DNA of 64,000 nt, from positions 17,727,490-17,791,489 of the forward strand of contig JAQFVV010012400.1 in assembly GCA_028023455.1 (NCBI GenBank), written 5' to 3'. The DNA is from Epiperipatus broadwayi. Taxonomy: Eukaryota > Onychophora > Udeonychophora > Euonychophora > Peripatidae. The translations under genes were made by a program, and so were the position numbers. Each line of letters opens with the position of its first letter. The first letter of the stretch is position 1. The notes below the pieces were generated by a model. It made no database searches and had not been told where the DNA came from. It was given only the letters and a program-made list of their open reading frames with translations. Positions 1-10,428 of this stretch are shown here, piece after piece.

Positions 1-12
1 AAAAATGGAACA

Positions 13-87
13 GTATGTTTCATCTATGGATGTATTTGTGGTTCACATATTGATTTGTATAGACATTGCAAAACTCATATCTGGAGC
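13..87 (+). pseudogene. 3'-terminal remnant of a LINE ORF (zinc-finger-like tail)
   Basis: One short frame reads V-C-F-I-Y-G-C-I-C-G-S-H-I-D-L-Y-R-H-C-K-T-H. This resembles the cysteine/histidine knuckle (C-x2-C-G-x-I-C...H-x3-H) that closes the reverse-transcriptase ORF of a LINE family common in molluscs. A second, more decayed copy of the same motif lies near 15,720. Only the last few dozen codons fall inside the window, so the element continues to the left of base 1. The first cysteine pair is damaged, with Y in place of the second C. It is surely non-functional. The similarity is my own recognition of the pattern, not a search result. Confidence 0.5.
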
Positions 88-112
88 AATTTTTTCTCTT
101 TTCTTACAATGG

Positions 113-1364
113 TGTTGGATTAACACATTCTTTTACTAGCGATGGCAATAAGTATGTGTATATTTGTTTATAATCACCAATTGAATATATTATTATACTA
201 TAGCATCCATTGTCTAAAATTACTGTTGAAAAAAACAATTAAATTAAAAAATCATGATAAAACTTATTTGCTTGTATGATGGCAAATATTTCCCAAGCAA
301 AAAAAAAAAAAAGAAAATTTTAAAATGGCATCTCTGTTAGCCATATAATAATAGCCAATAAATAAGTATTTCATTATTGTTATAATGAAGTTAAATAAAC
401 ATATTCTATTTTTGATTTTTTGTTGGAACAAATAAATAAAGTAAATGCTGTATGAGAAACTCACTGTCTTCATAGAATGAGTAAAACAGACGCAAGAATA
501 AACCATCTTGAGTAGACAATTGCAAGACAAATACCACTTCCATCACTCTAAAAAAACAGTATTGGAAAAGTTATTATTCAACAGGCTTTACTTAAGAGCA
601 GATAAATGCTCATTTATTAACCAACAATAGAATGAGTAGCTAACTTGATTACTTAGAGTTGAACTCAAGTATTGAATATGATAAGATTTTTTAAGTGAAG
701 CAAAAACTTATCCAATTCCCAAAGATCAATGTAGTTCTTAAAAAGTACTACTATGAATTTTTAAATTACCATCACATATATATTCATTTTACAGGAAACA
801 TTAAAAAATATATTAATTCACTCTACAGAAAGAAAGAGAACTATTGATTTGTCTTTAAACCTTAAATAAACCAAGCAGAACTAATTCATAATATTCATCC
901 TATAAGTTCTTGTCAGTCCTCATGGTAAACAAACATGTATAGGCTGCTCAGAAATATAAATCAGTTAGTATGGTTAGTTTATTGGCTTTTACTTTTGAGT
1001 TTAAGACCAATAAACACTTTCAGCTTTCTTCTCAATTGCCTGACAATTTTTTTTTTTTTTAAACATCAGGCTGGATTTTCTTGAAGACAGGATGAGTGTA
1101 TGTTAATATTCATTCAATTTTATATTCACAATCCTTCATTCTCAATAGACTGTTAGGTTGTCTGACAAACCAGTTGTTAGTGATAGAGGGCAGAGAGTAT
1201 TAAGAATTCCCAGATTTTTTAAATCCAGACTGCTACTAAATGATGACTTTTTTATTTAGCTATTTACAACTAAAATTATAACTAAATATAGTTACATTGA
1301 TACAACTATAAAATTCATTTGTGTTATTCAGTCTATAGTATACACTGATTTAAGATTTATCATA
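113..1364. other. AT-rich spacer, no gene seen
   Basis: No coding pattern, tRNA or long repeat is visible. The 88-codon minus-strand frame at 264-530 is of low complexity (F/I/Y-rich) and looks like chance. There is an A-run near 300 and a T-run near 1050. Confidence 0.6.
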
Positions 1365-1367
1365 AAG

Positions 1368-1477
1368 CCCTGCCTGGTTTGCTGCAGTGGTAGAGTATAA
1401 GACACCAAGTTCTTGGGTCGATTTCATTTCAGGCACTTTCTGCTCTCAAACTTCTTATGAATTCTCGAGCGATAAAG
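1368..1477 (+). mobile_element. Possible tRNA-derived SINE fragment
   Basis: A tRNA-like head is visible: an A-box-like stretch (TGCAGTGGTAGAG) is followed about 30 bases later by a B-box-like GGGTCGATTTC. The acceptor stem does not close and there is no clear poly-A tail before the next SINE begins. It differs from the SINE family at 1494 and 14434. Confidence 0.4.
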
Positions 1478-1601
1478 CCATTTGATTATTGTTTTTTTTT
1501 TTCATATGTCAAATGCGTTGACCGGGAAGTGAACCTCAGCTGCTTGGAAGGCAACTATGCTAACCGCTAGGGCCCCGACGCTTGACCATTTGATTATTGT
1601 T
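1478..1601 (-). mobile_element. tRNA-derived SINE with 16-bp target-site duplication
   Basis: On the minus strand a tRNA-like head (TAGCGGTTAGC... then GGTTCACTTCC) ends in GACATATG followed by an A-run. This is the same 3' signature as the SINE at 14434-14534. The element (about 1494-1585) is bracketed by CCATTTGATTATTGTT at 1478-1493 and 1586-1601, a perfect direct repeat, as expected for LINE-driven SINE insertion. The body is only about 90 bp, essentially a tRNA head plus a short tail. Confidence 0.8.
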
Positions 1602-2571
1602 ATTATTAAATAATATAAATGCACATACATTTTAAGCTTCGTTTAAAAGTTTATTTTCTTTATATCTGTGTTTAAATTTTTTTAATGTTCTGTTTTAAAT
1701 ATGACAATAACAATCAGGTTAAACTTAACCCTTCAAAGTAAACTTTTCTCTATTAAACATTTCTTAGTTACCAATCAAAAGTAATTATAGTTTAAATCTA
1801 AAAAATATATTTATTTATTTTTTTTAAAAAAAGTTGCAAAAACTAGTTTATCAAAACAATTCTGAAAGATAGGCTAGAAGGTTAAATATCTTTTTAGTAC
1901 TTTCAAATGAAATGTTTCCTGGTTTTTTATTTTACATTTTTTTCATGCAATCGACTTATTTTTATATTATCTACCCATTTATCTTCCTGTCTATCTATTT
2001 ATTTGAGTATTTATCTACCTACTAATTAACTATTTAAAAACCATTTTGTAACTACATAACCATCCAAATACATCATTACATACACATAACACATATTTAC
2101 TATACATATTTATTGTTAAAGGAGGTTGTCTTGACTACAGGTTGAGATTGTTGATAGCTTAAGAGTTAATTATTAGCATATATTTATATATACTATAATT
2201 AAAAATAATATATCTTTTTCTAATAATCATAACTTAATCTTATAACAATCAAATAGTTCAATGCCTTACTTAATTTTTTCTCAAATCGTGAATTTCACGT
2301 TAAGAATTTTCTATTTTTATAAAAATTTGTGCTCTAAATAATAATAATATTTCCCTAGAATATTCATAGAATTGTCAAGTCCAAATTATCAATGAATTAT
2401 CAAAAAAAAAAAAAAGAAGAGAGAGAAGGAGATAAAAAAAATTGGTACATTCATTTTAAGTCATTCTATCTTAAAAACTCTAGTCTCAACTCCTTACGTA
2501 CATTTTCTTCTTTAAAATAATATACATCATATTGCAAATATGATGATTGTTACAAAAACAAATATATTCTT
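1602..2571. other. AT-rich spacer, no gene seen
   Basis: Nothing recognisable. It holds short low-complexity tracts, including a purine-rich run near 2401-2440. Confidence 0.6.
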
Positions 2572-2677
2572 CCAATGATGAATAATATTTCTGTAGTCTA
2601 ATTTTCACTACACCACTCAGAGTTAAGGTAAAGTGGTATAGTGAAAATTACCCTACAGAAATATTATTCATTATTGG
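2572..2677. repeat. 46-bp inverted repeat (MITE-like hairpin)
   Basis: Arms 2572-2617 and 2632-2677 are nearly perfect reverse complements around a 14-base loop. The right arm plus the next ~45 bases (to about 2720) recur in the same orientation at 9211-9293, so this is a dispersed repeat family and not only a local hairpin. Confidence 0.75.
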
Positions 2678-3089
2678 ATAATTTCTAGTCTTATGAATAA
2701 CTAATAAAAATTATTAATATATTTTCATTAAGAGATTTGTGTCAAAGTTGTGAGGGCAGCAAATTTTATATTTATCAATTAAACTGTAATAATTTGCTGT
2801 GTATATACACAAGGATACCCCAAAATAACCGGAATTTTATTAATAAAAAATGTTTATATTTTATGCATTGTAAATTTAATCTCTGTCAAATGACTATACA
2901 TTTGATGCAATACCCTGATGTGAATATATTTTTCATTTTTCAAAGTAGCCTAAAAGTACTTGTAAAATGATGCCTTTTAATGTCTCTGACATTTTTTTCA
3001 CCATTTCTAAATCCACAAAAAAAAGACATTTTTTTTTCATTCAAAAGATTTAAAAAAAATCACAAGAAGCGAGATGGAGTGAATATGAC

Positions 3090-4493
3090 TGATAGATAAG
3101 CTGGATAATGCTGAATTTGCATCTTTATCATTTAGACATTTGGTATATAACTTTGCTAAAAAAAATATTCTATTTCTTTACCTGCTTCTTTTAATATGTC
3201 AATTATAATTCCATCATTACCTGGATTCTTTACTTTCTTCATAAATTTAAGTGCATGTCTCACTTCTTCATTTAAAATTCTGGGCAATTCGGAAGATATA
3301 ATAGATATAGGATGTACTTGTTCTTTATTACTATATAATTTTTGATAGACGTCTTCTACCCATTTCATGATGTCATCTCTCTTTTTAGTAATAATTCCAT
3401 CTTTTTTTCTTATTGCAGATATAAATTTATTACCAATATCAAAATGTTATTTTACACTCTTAAGACTTTTATTTTCTTCTATAGATTTTCTTGCTAGTTC
3501 ACAGTTACACTTTGAGATATTCAGTCTTTTTAAGGCATCATTTTTGTATATCTTCATATTTCTTTTTTTCTTCATAAATTCTCTAGTCTCAGTAGAAATT
3601 TTATTGGTCAATTGCTGCTTTTTTACCAGCTATTTTCGTTGCAGTTTTTAAAAGTGTATCAGTTATTTTCATATTAATTTCATTCAAATCTGAATCATGT
3701 TTAAAGTCTACTAATACTTGAAACCAATTTGTAAGTTCTAATTTAAATTCATTAGAATGTTTCTGAAGATTAGGAATATCAACTGTAAATATTGTTTTTC
3801 TTAATAATTTTTGTCTCTCTAGTTTTGCATTAACATGTATCTTACATCTTACTAATCGATGATCATTTCCTGTGTTAAATTTATTAAAAACATTACAATC
3901 TTGAAATATGTATTTTCTGTTAATCAAAATATAATCCAATTCTGCTGTGCCTTTTTTTAGATGTTTCCATGTCCATTTGCTTTTAACATTTTTCTCAAAA
4001 AAAGAATTCATAATATAAAGTTTTTCTTTTTGGGCAAACTCCACAGGTCTATGTCCTCTTTCATTTCTATTACCATAACCAAATTTATCTACAGCACTTT
4101 CATCTTTCATTTGTTTCCCAGTTCTAGCATTAAAGTCTCCCATAACAATTTTAAAATGTTGTTTACTCTGATCAAAAGCCTTTTGTACATCCATATAAAA
4201 ATCTTCTACTACTTCATCACTATGAGAACTTGTTGGGGCATAAACCTTTGGTATATGCTATTAAGTTGTATAACTAATATTGCCACTCTGTCTGATACAC
4301 CATTAATTTCAACAGTGTTGTTCTTCCACTTTTTATTTATAATGAATCCTACTCCACTTGTATTTCCAATATTTATCCCTTTATAGTAAAATGCATGTCC
4401 ATTTTTTAAATCAATTGTCTCTTCACCTTTTCTTCTAACTTCACAAAGTATGTATGTGTGCATATATAGATCAATGCTTGTTAAGTAGAACAC
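3090..4493 (-). pseudogene. Broken non-LTR retrotransposon: APE endonuclease plus start of reverse transcriptase (CFDP2-like)
   Basis: The minus strand encodes, in several frames, the endonuclease of a LINE. From the 5' side, 4493-4209 holds the N-terminal half (S-G-V-G-F-I). Then 4194-3601 holds V-M-G-D-F-N-A-R-T-G, W-T-W and L-D-Y-I-L, and G-N-D-H-R-L-V at its end. These are the catalytic Asp/Asn and the D-H pair of exonuclease-endonuclease-phosphatase domains. A frameshift near 4255 separates the two parts. Further on, 3368-3156 gives the reverse-transcriptase entry motif (A-L-K-F-M-K-K-V-K-N-P-G-N-D-G-I). The RT body after about 3090 is missing. The layout matches proteins often annotated as craniofacial development protein 2-like, which are LINE ORFs. 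It is a dead, truncated copy, and the clade assignment is from memory of the motifs. Confidence 0.85.
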
Positions 4494-5680
4494 ATATAAA
4501 ATTTTTTAGTCATTTTTAAATTTTGTTAAATGTCAATTGAAATGTTTTCATTGTATATTATAAAACACACATCTGTGTACAGATATATGTATGCATTTAT
4601 GGAAATCTATTAAGAGGTATTAATCTTGTATATCACAAATGTTATATTTTTTATTATATGTTAATCAAAATCAGAAGGCCTAATTGATATGTGAAATAGC
4701 CTTATTCTAGACCTTAATAGCATTTTTTTTTATTGTTAATAAACTTGTGTTCAATTATGAAATTTATCCCAGTGGTTCTAAATATTTTTAGAATATCTGT
4801 TTCTATCATCTTTTGGTCATGTGTTCTCTGAGCTAGATTTGAGCATGACCTGAATGTATAAATGGAGATGTATTAGTGCTTAGTAGTTATCCAGTGATGA
4901 TCAATAATCATCCTGATTGGTACAGAAGAGGATATTCTTCACAGCTCTGGCACTACATTTTATTTAATTTGGTATTATTAGAAATTAAGTTTATAGTTGG
5001 CCAGTACAAGTGGCTTGAGGATTGATGATGATCAGAATGTTTTAATGTCCCAGCATTATTGTTTTTCTGTTTTTTTCACTATTATGTATTCTGATGAATG
5101 GCCACTTAAGATGGTATAACCAAATTAATGTTTAAATAATTGCCCCAAGCTGGCAAAGGTTCAATAGTTAGCCTGGTCTACAGAAGAACTATTTCCAATC
5201 CAGTCACCAAATTGACTTTTGATTTATTGTATTGATGTATGTTGATTGATCATTCATAATGATAAATGGTTATTTCTCTTGAGTATTACTTATGGCTACT
5301 TATATTTGTTGATAATACTGGTTGATGTATGGTTAATTATAATTATAGTTGCTCTGAGGAGTAGCTGGCTTATCTCTCAATGATCACTCAGAGATCTTTC
5401 TCTAATATCATGCTCTTTTTAATATATAACATTACTTATATATTTTTTTATTATTAAATATTACTTTAATAATAAATACTTTGAATTATTAAATATTTCT
5501 TTAATATCATCTTACTTTAGTCTACTTTTTGTAAATATTTCATTTTAAATTGACTTGGTATGATGATTTTGCCATCACTACCCAGATCCCCATCCCATTA
5601 CAATATATAACCATTAGAAACCAGTCAACACTTAGTCAATCCCAATATAGATAACAATCAAAAATTTTAAACTGTTGTCA
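4494..5680. other. AT-rich spacer, no gene seen
   Basis: No coding frame or repeat unit is recognisable. Local duplications of ATTAAATATT-type words occur near 5455-5500. Confidence 0.55.
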
Positions 5681-6023
5681 AGGTAACCCCCTTTTAGCAA
5701 TAGAAATGAAATCCCACCTCTATTAATGGTCCCATATATTTATGTAGACACTAAAGATTGCAGCGTGACCACAGAGATTGAAATTATTGATAGAAAGAAA
5801 GTTTTTAATAAACCTCCTTAAAATGGTAAATATAATCTGTTCTGAATGCAAGGTAACCTCATTTTAGCAATAGAGATGTAAATTTCATCTCTATTAATGA
5901 TCCCATATATTATATACGACACTAAAGATTGCAACTTGACCGCAGAGATTGAACTTATTGATAGAAAGAATTTTTAAATAAACCTCCTTAAGCAGGTAAA
6001 TATAATATGCTCTGAATGCAGAT
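5681..6023. repeat. Two-copy tandem duplication, period about 170 bp
   Basis: Both units begin AGGTAACC (5681 and 5851). They share the order 'TTTTAGCAATAGA', 'TCTATTAATG', 'CACTAAAGATTGCA', 'GAGATTGAA' and 'AATAAACCTCCTTAA'. Divergence is visible at scattered positions, so it is an old duplication. No coding content is seen. Confidence 0.8.
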
Positions 6024-6121
6024 TAATAATTAGTCAATTATATCATTGCAAATTGCAATTATAATTTTCAAATTTACCCAATGTATTACTTAAATAATAA
6101 TTGTAATAATGCTCAAGGCTA

Positions 6122-6149
6122 ATATATATATATATATATATATATAAGT

Positions 6150-6191
<42 letters not shown>

Positions 6192-6294
6192 TACTTAATA
6201 GTTTATAAAAAATATATGTATAACCATCACTTAGAAGCGCTTTCAATTAACTTGTAGCTTTGTCATAAATTTTTATAAACTATTAAGTACTGTA
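6122..6294. repeat. (TA)n tracts and a 26-bp inverted repeat
   Basis: Two (TA)n tracts at about 6122-6187 flank AAGTAGTAC. The tract runs into TACAGTACTTAATAGTTTAT at 6187, whose reverse complement ends at 6294 (arms 6187-6212 and 6269-6294). The layout resembles the palindrome-in-(TA)n at 50054-50115. Confidence 0.75.
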
Positions 6295-8743
6295 TTTTCA
6301 AATATTTATTTATAAATTTATGTATATTATTTTGAAGAAATACAGACATCAATTTGTAATATATATATACTACATGTCTGTAAATTAAAAAATCATGAGG
6401 AAGTTTGAAGTTAACATTTTTAAATAAGTTTTAATAAATAAAAATTGAATATATATTTTAAATGCACAGATAAATGTATATGGTATAATAATTATAAAGT
6501 TATTTTGTTAAATCAAGTTAAATTAAATATTTTTTAAAAAGTTGTAAAAGCTAAATAAATCCCAAATTTATTTTAAAAATTAGGTTAAAAGCAAAAAGTG
6601 TTTTCTTTTAACAATAATTAAAAGTGGAAACAATATTCTAAAAAAAGCAATTCAAATGCTTGTAAACAGATCGATAAATTAAAATAAGGAGATAAATAAT
6701 ATACACAATTTAATTGAAAAGACTATTATTGCCACTCAAAGATAAGAACTTGCAAATATATTGTTGGGCAAATAATTTTGGACCAAAGTGGATTCTCTGA
6801 AGATATTATAATCAATAGATCAAAGAATTCAAAAAATGAGTGATGGATCTCAATTTTAGAGATAATGTAGCTTCAAACCATATAAATAGTGCTGGAAATT
6901 ACATTCAATTCCTATTATTGTTCTGATTTTATTATTCTTGTCTGCTTTCAGGATTCTATTTTTTTGCCATTATTTGCATGCAGCTATTATTCTGCAAGTC
7001 AGTTAATTAATCTAGCATTTCCAGCCAGATTTACCATGCAAGAGTAGAGAAACCATTATCTGCCTTGCTCTGTCAAGCTGGGAGAGGTCAAGCTGAAAAC
7101 CTATCACTGAGTCCCAAAAAAGAAGCTATCAATAAGTGAAGAAACCATCCAAACATGTGACTACTATCTATAATACCTGAGATGAGTAAAACACTGATGT
7201 CCAGTGCTATAAGAATAACCAGTCATTAAATTAAAATGTAATTACTGCTGAATCATTCTAATAAATTCTGAATGGGTCATTTAAACCTTCACCCACCATA
7301 GCGATGGTTTTAAGAATAAACTCCTCCAAATAAATCAATACTTAAAGACTGAACAAGAACTTTTGACACTGAAAGAATAAGTATGAACTTTAGACTAATC
7401 TTTATTTAATTATTATTTATCTCCTATATAATGAAATATGTTAGTAAATAGTTATTTGTTTAATCTGTTTATGAGCAGGTATGAAAAGAGATTGTAGTTT
7501 GTTCTATTTGTCAGATCACCATTAAATCAGCGATAATTGTATAAAATTATTTTCTAAAAGGCAATTAATTAGCTTGTAATCACAATATCTTGCCATGCTA
7601 TTAAACATTTATACGCTAAATAAATTGGTTATTTCCACTTTAAAGAAATTATCAACAATATGTTAAATCCGCAAGTTAATAAATTATGAATAAAGTTCAA
7701 TTGTGCAGCTTAGACAAGATAAATTAAGATTATATTGAATAGATGTCAGTTTGAGTAAACTATTTTTGTGTTTTGAGGTGATATAATTGATAAAAATGGA
7801 CAGTTGTCAATCTGTCAATTCAGGTTAAGCTAGTTACATCTGAAATTTATTCTTATGTAATGAATTAATGAAATGATTGTAACATCATTTGTGATTGCTG
7901 ATTCTTATAGTCATTATTTAAATAGTGTTGTGTGGTAGGTGAACAATTTCTATAGTATATTATTTATTTTATTTTCATACATGTGTAGTGATAAGTTTGT
8001 GACTGCCAATCACTAATATATGCATTACCAATTACTCAATAAGTAGTATATGGTAGAAAGTTAATTTCTACTATATGCATATAATTTATCATGTATTTGC
8101 TCTTATATAAAAACTATTGTAGTACAGATGTTTTTTCCTGTATTTTATAATTATTTTATTATTTTAGTTGCTTGCTAATATAATAACCTGAAATTGATCA
8201 CAGCAGTCGATTAGTATAAAATACTTTAGTTTATATCATGGTATTAACCTCATTGAGCAGGGTCGGTTAGCATTAGAACAACGATAATGAGAAGTATGAG
8301 CTGTTAAATATACATGCAGTAGGTTGGAATCCATTCAAACAAACAACATTAATAGTATTCTAAAATAATGACTATAAAATATCAATTATTTTAAATATTT
8401 AAGCATACCCGTATATTGCATCTATGCATAATTTAAATTAAAATAATACTAGTAAGATTTAGACAGGTTAAGTTACTTTTAATTAATTTATAAAGCACTT
8501 AACTAAAGTGCTGCCAGTGTGTGTTATTTGTATATATGTAAATAAATTGTGTTTGTCTCATTATTTTTGGCAGTTTGTCATTATTATTTGCAATCAATAA
8601 CTTAAATAAAATAGTTAAGAATTTCATGTTTCTCCCTGACATTAGCGGACTGTAAAAGAAAACACCAGAAAGTGGAATGCACATGTGGATTGTCCTCAAG
8701 TTATTTTCATATGGATTGTGCAATTCTGTCAGTTACAATATAT
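6295..8743. other. AT-rich spacer, no gene seen
   Basis: Roughly 2.4 kb with no recognisable ORF, RNA gene or repeat boundary. The 74-codon minus-strand frame at 8499-8723 has no familiar motif. Confidence 0.55.
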
Positions 8744-8994
8744 ATAAAATGCAAAACCATAAAACAATCACCTTCCCTTAATATCAAAGGATCTTTTCAT
8801 ATTAAGGGAAGGTGGTGTTTGAAATGAATTATGGGAAGATTTGTTTGTTTATATATATATATGTGTGTGTGTGTTTGTTGATTTTCACTTGAAAAGGTCT
8901 ATTTGTAGTAAATGAAACCAAGGTCGTGTAAGGATTTTGGTAAAAATTTTGGATTCCATTTAGTATTGTATTGTTTTATGGTTTTGCATTTTAT
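8744..8994. repeat. 251-bp palindromic element with nested hairpin
   Basis: Outer arms 8744-8768 and 8970-8994 are exact reverse complements (ATAAAATGCAAAACC... core). Nested inside, CACCTTCCCTTAATAT near 8769 pairs with ATATTAAGGGAAGGTG near 8814. A (TG)n stretch sits at about 8860-8876. It could be a MITE or a decayed inverted PLE-type unit. Confidence 0.65.
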
Positions 8995-9082
8995 TTATTA
9001 CTAGTATAGTGTTAGGCAGTTTTGGTTTTATATATATACTAAACAATGATAAAGATATATGTGTAAGAGATTGTAGTCTAAG

Positions 9083-9124
9083 TCAACTGATGAGTGCTGA
9101 TTCAGCATGAAATGTGCATCTTGA
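9083..9124 (+). ncRNA. Hammerhead ribozyme motif, core intact
   Basis: CTGATGA at 9087-9093 is followed by stem II GTGCT/AGCAT closing a GATTC loop, then GAAA at 9109-9112. Stem III is ATGTGCAT (near-palindromic) with C at the cleavage position. A 4-bp stem I TCAA/TTGA brackets the motif. All invariant core bases are present. Stem I is weak, so activity is uncertain. It belongs to the same family as the motifs at 17-18 kb and 59.5-59.8 kb. Confidence 0.65.
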
Positions 9125-9210
9125 GGCTCTTTGGTCATATGTTTATGATTACACCCTTTACAAAGTGTTAAAAGTCGATAGAAATCAGTTTCTATCTTGC
9201 GTGAGAGTGG

Positions 9211-9293
9211 CAATGAAAATTACACTATAAAAATATTATTCATTATTGGATAATCTTTAGTCTTATGAATAACTAATAAAAATTATTAATATC
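9211..9293 (+). repeat. Second copy of the 2640-2720 dispersed repeat
   Basis: Shares ATATTATTCATTATTGGATA and the following AGTCTTATGAATAACTAATA with 2655-2710. The first ~20 bases are more divergent. It begins at the end of the HHR-containing stretch. Confidence 0.75.
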
Positions 9294-9480
9294 CTTCCAA
9301 TATCTTTAACTATATTGCTAACTTCTTCAGTTATTACATATTTTCCCATAAGTCTATGCATACAACTCAAAGAGTTATACACTACAGTGAAAGTTTTGGA
9401 TTCGTGTGTGTACATGGAAACAATGAAAAATTATATAGATTGACTAAAAGAAATATATAAATAAAAAAAGCAAAATATAA

Positions 9481-9521
9481 TTACTGATGAGGCTGGTTCA
9501 GCACAAAATACATTTATTGGA
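9481..9521 (+). ncRNA. Degenerate hammerhead relic
   Basis: CTGATGA at 9484-9490 is followed by GGCTGGTTCAGC. The GAAA box has become CAAA (ACAAAATACAT) and stem II is shortened. It is recognisable as the same family as 9083 and 18062, but the G of the GAAA box is lost, so it should not be active. Confidence 0.5.
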
Positions 9522-9663
9522 GATCATTTATCTTTTTCACATGTATTTGGTCATGTTTATTGGTTGTAGAGAGGTTAAAAGTCTGAGTTCAAGTCCTTTC
9601 TAATTACATTAAGTTCAATAAACTTCACATGACCATCACTTCTTAAGCTTGTGTATAACTGTT

Positions 9664-9740
9664 GTTAAAACAGGCAAAATCCACACACAGCAAGCTAGAG
9701 TAATCAATGGATGCCAGAAGGCTTGTGCATTATGCCTGTT
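9664..9740 (+). repeat. Dispersed segment shared with 15783-15860
   Basis: AACAGGCAAAAT, then AGAGTAATCAATGGATGCC and AGAAGGCTT, match in order the segment at about 15787-15857, which lies directly upstream of another hammerhead relic. It is probably the body of one HHR-bearing repeat family. Confidence 0.6.
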
Positions 9741-10428
9741 TTTACATTAAGTTCAGTATAGATAATATGCTTGTATTTAAAAATTACTAGATATGCACAG
9801 TTCTTTTAATATATATATATATAGTAATTATTACATTTAAAAGTGAATTACACTATTTATCTCTATTCTATTTTTAAACTGGTGTCACAGAATTGATGCT
9901 TTAATTAAGCGTAATCGTTCTCAGAAATGAGTTCACACTTCCAACAATCACAAACAATGCTTGCCCAGCTTACATATACCAATGATGCATTTACAATTGT
10001 TAACAAGTAACAGATTATTATTTGTAGATTTTTTTTTATCTATGTTGATTAAAAACTTTTATCATCTTTTATGTATCATATTTAGATCAGATATCTACTA
10101 AATCAATTTACAAGATCCTTCTGCTTAAAATTCATACATTAAAAGGATTATTTATGGCGATGTTTTTAAGTTCACTATTTTATTAATGTTATCCATGTCT
10201 TCATTTTTATAAAAACCTGTCTATACTTCAAATCTCTTTTTAATATCTATGTCAAAGAATCTAATCAAATCTACACTCATTGGAGCAAATAAACCAAGAA
10301 TAGTGTAAATTCTAAATATACCTTTTAGAGCTTAAATGATATGCTAATTAATTTTTCCCTTATAATAAACAAAATCCCTTATATTTCCAAATTTGTAGAG
10401 TTTGTATTAAATTATACCACATTCTATA

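Noticed and set aside
3367-4386. Plus-strand frames of 94 and 141 codons
   Set aside because: Antisense to the LINE endonuclease; F/I/S-rich without motifs.
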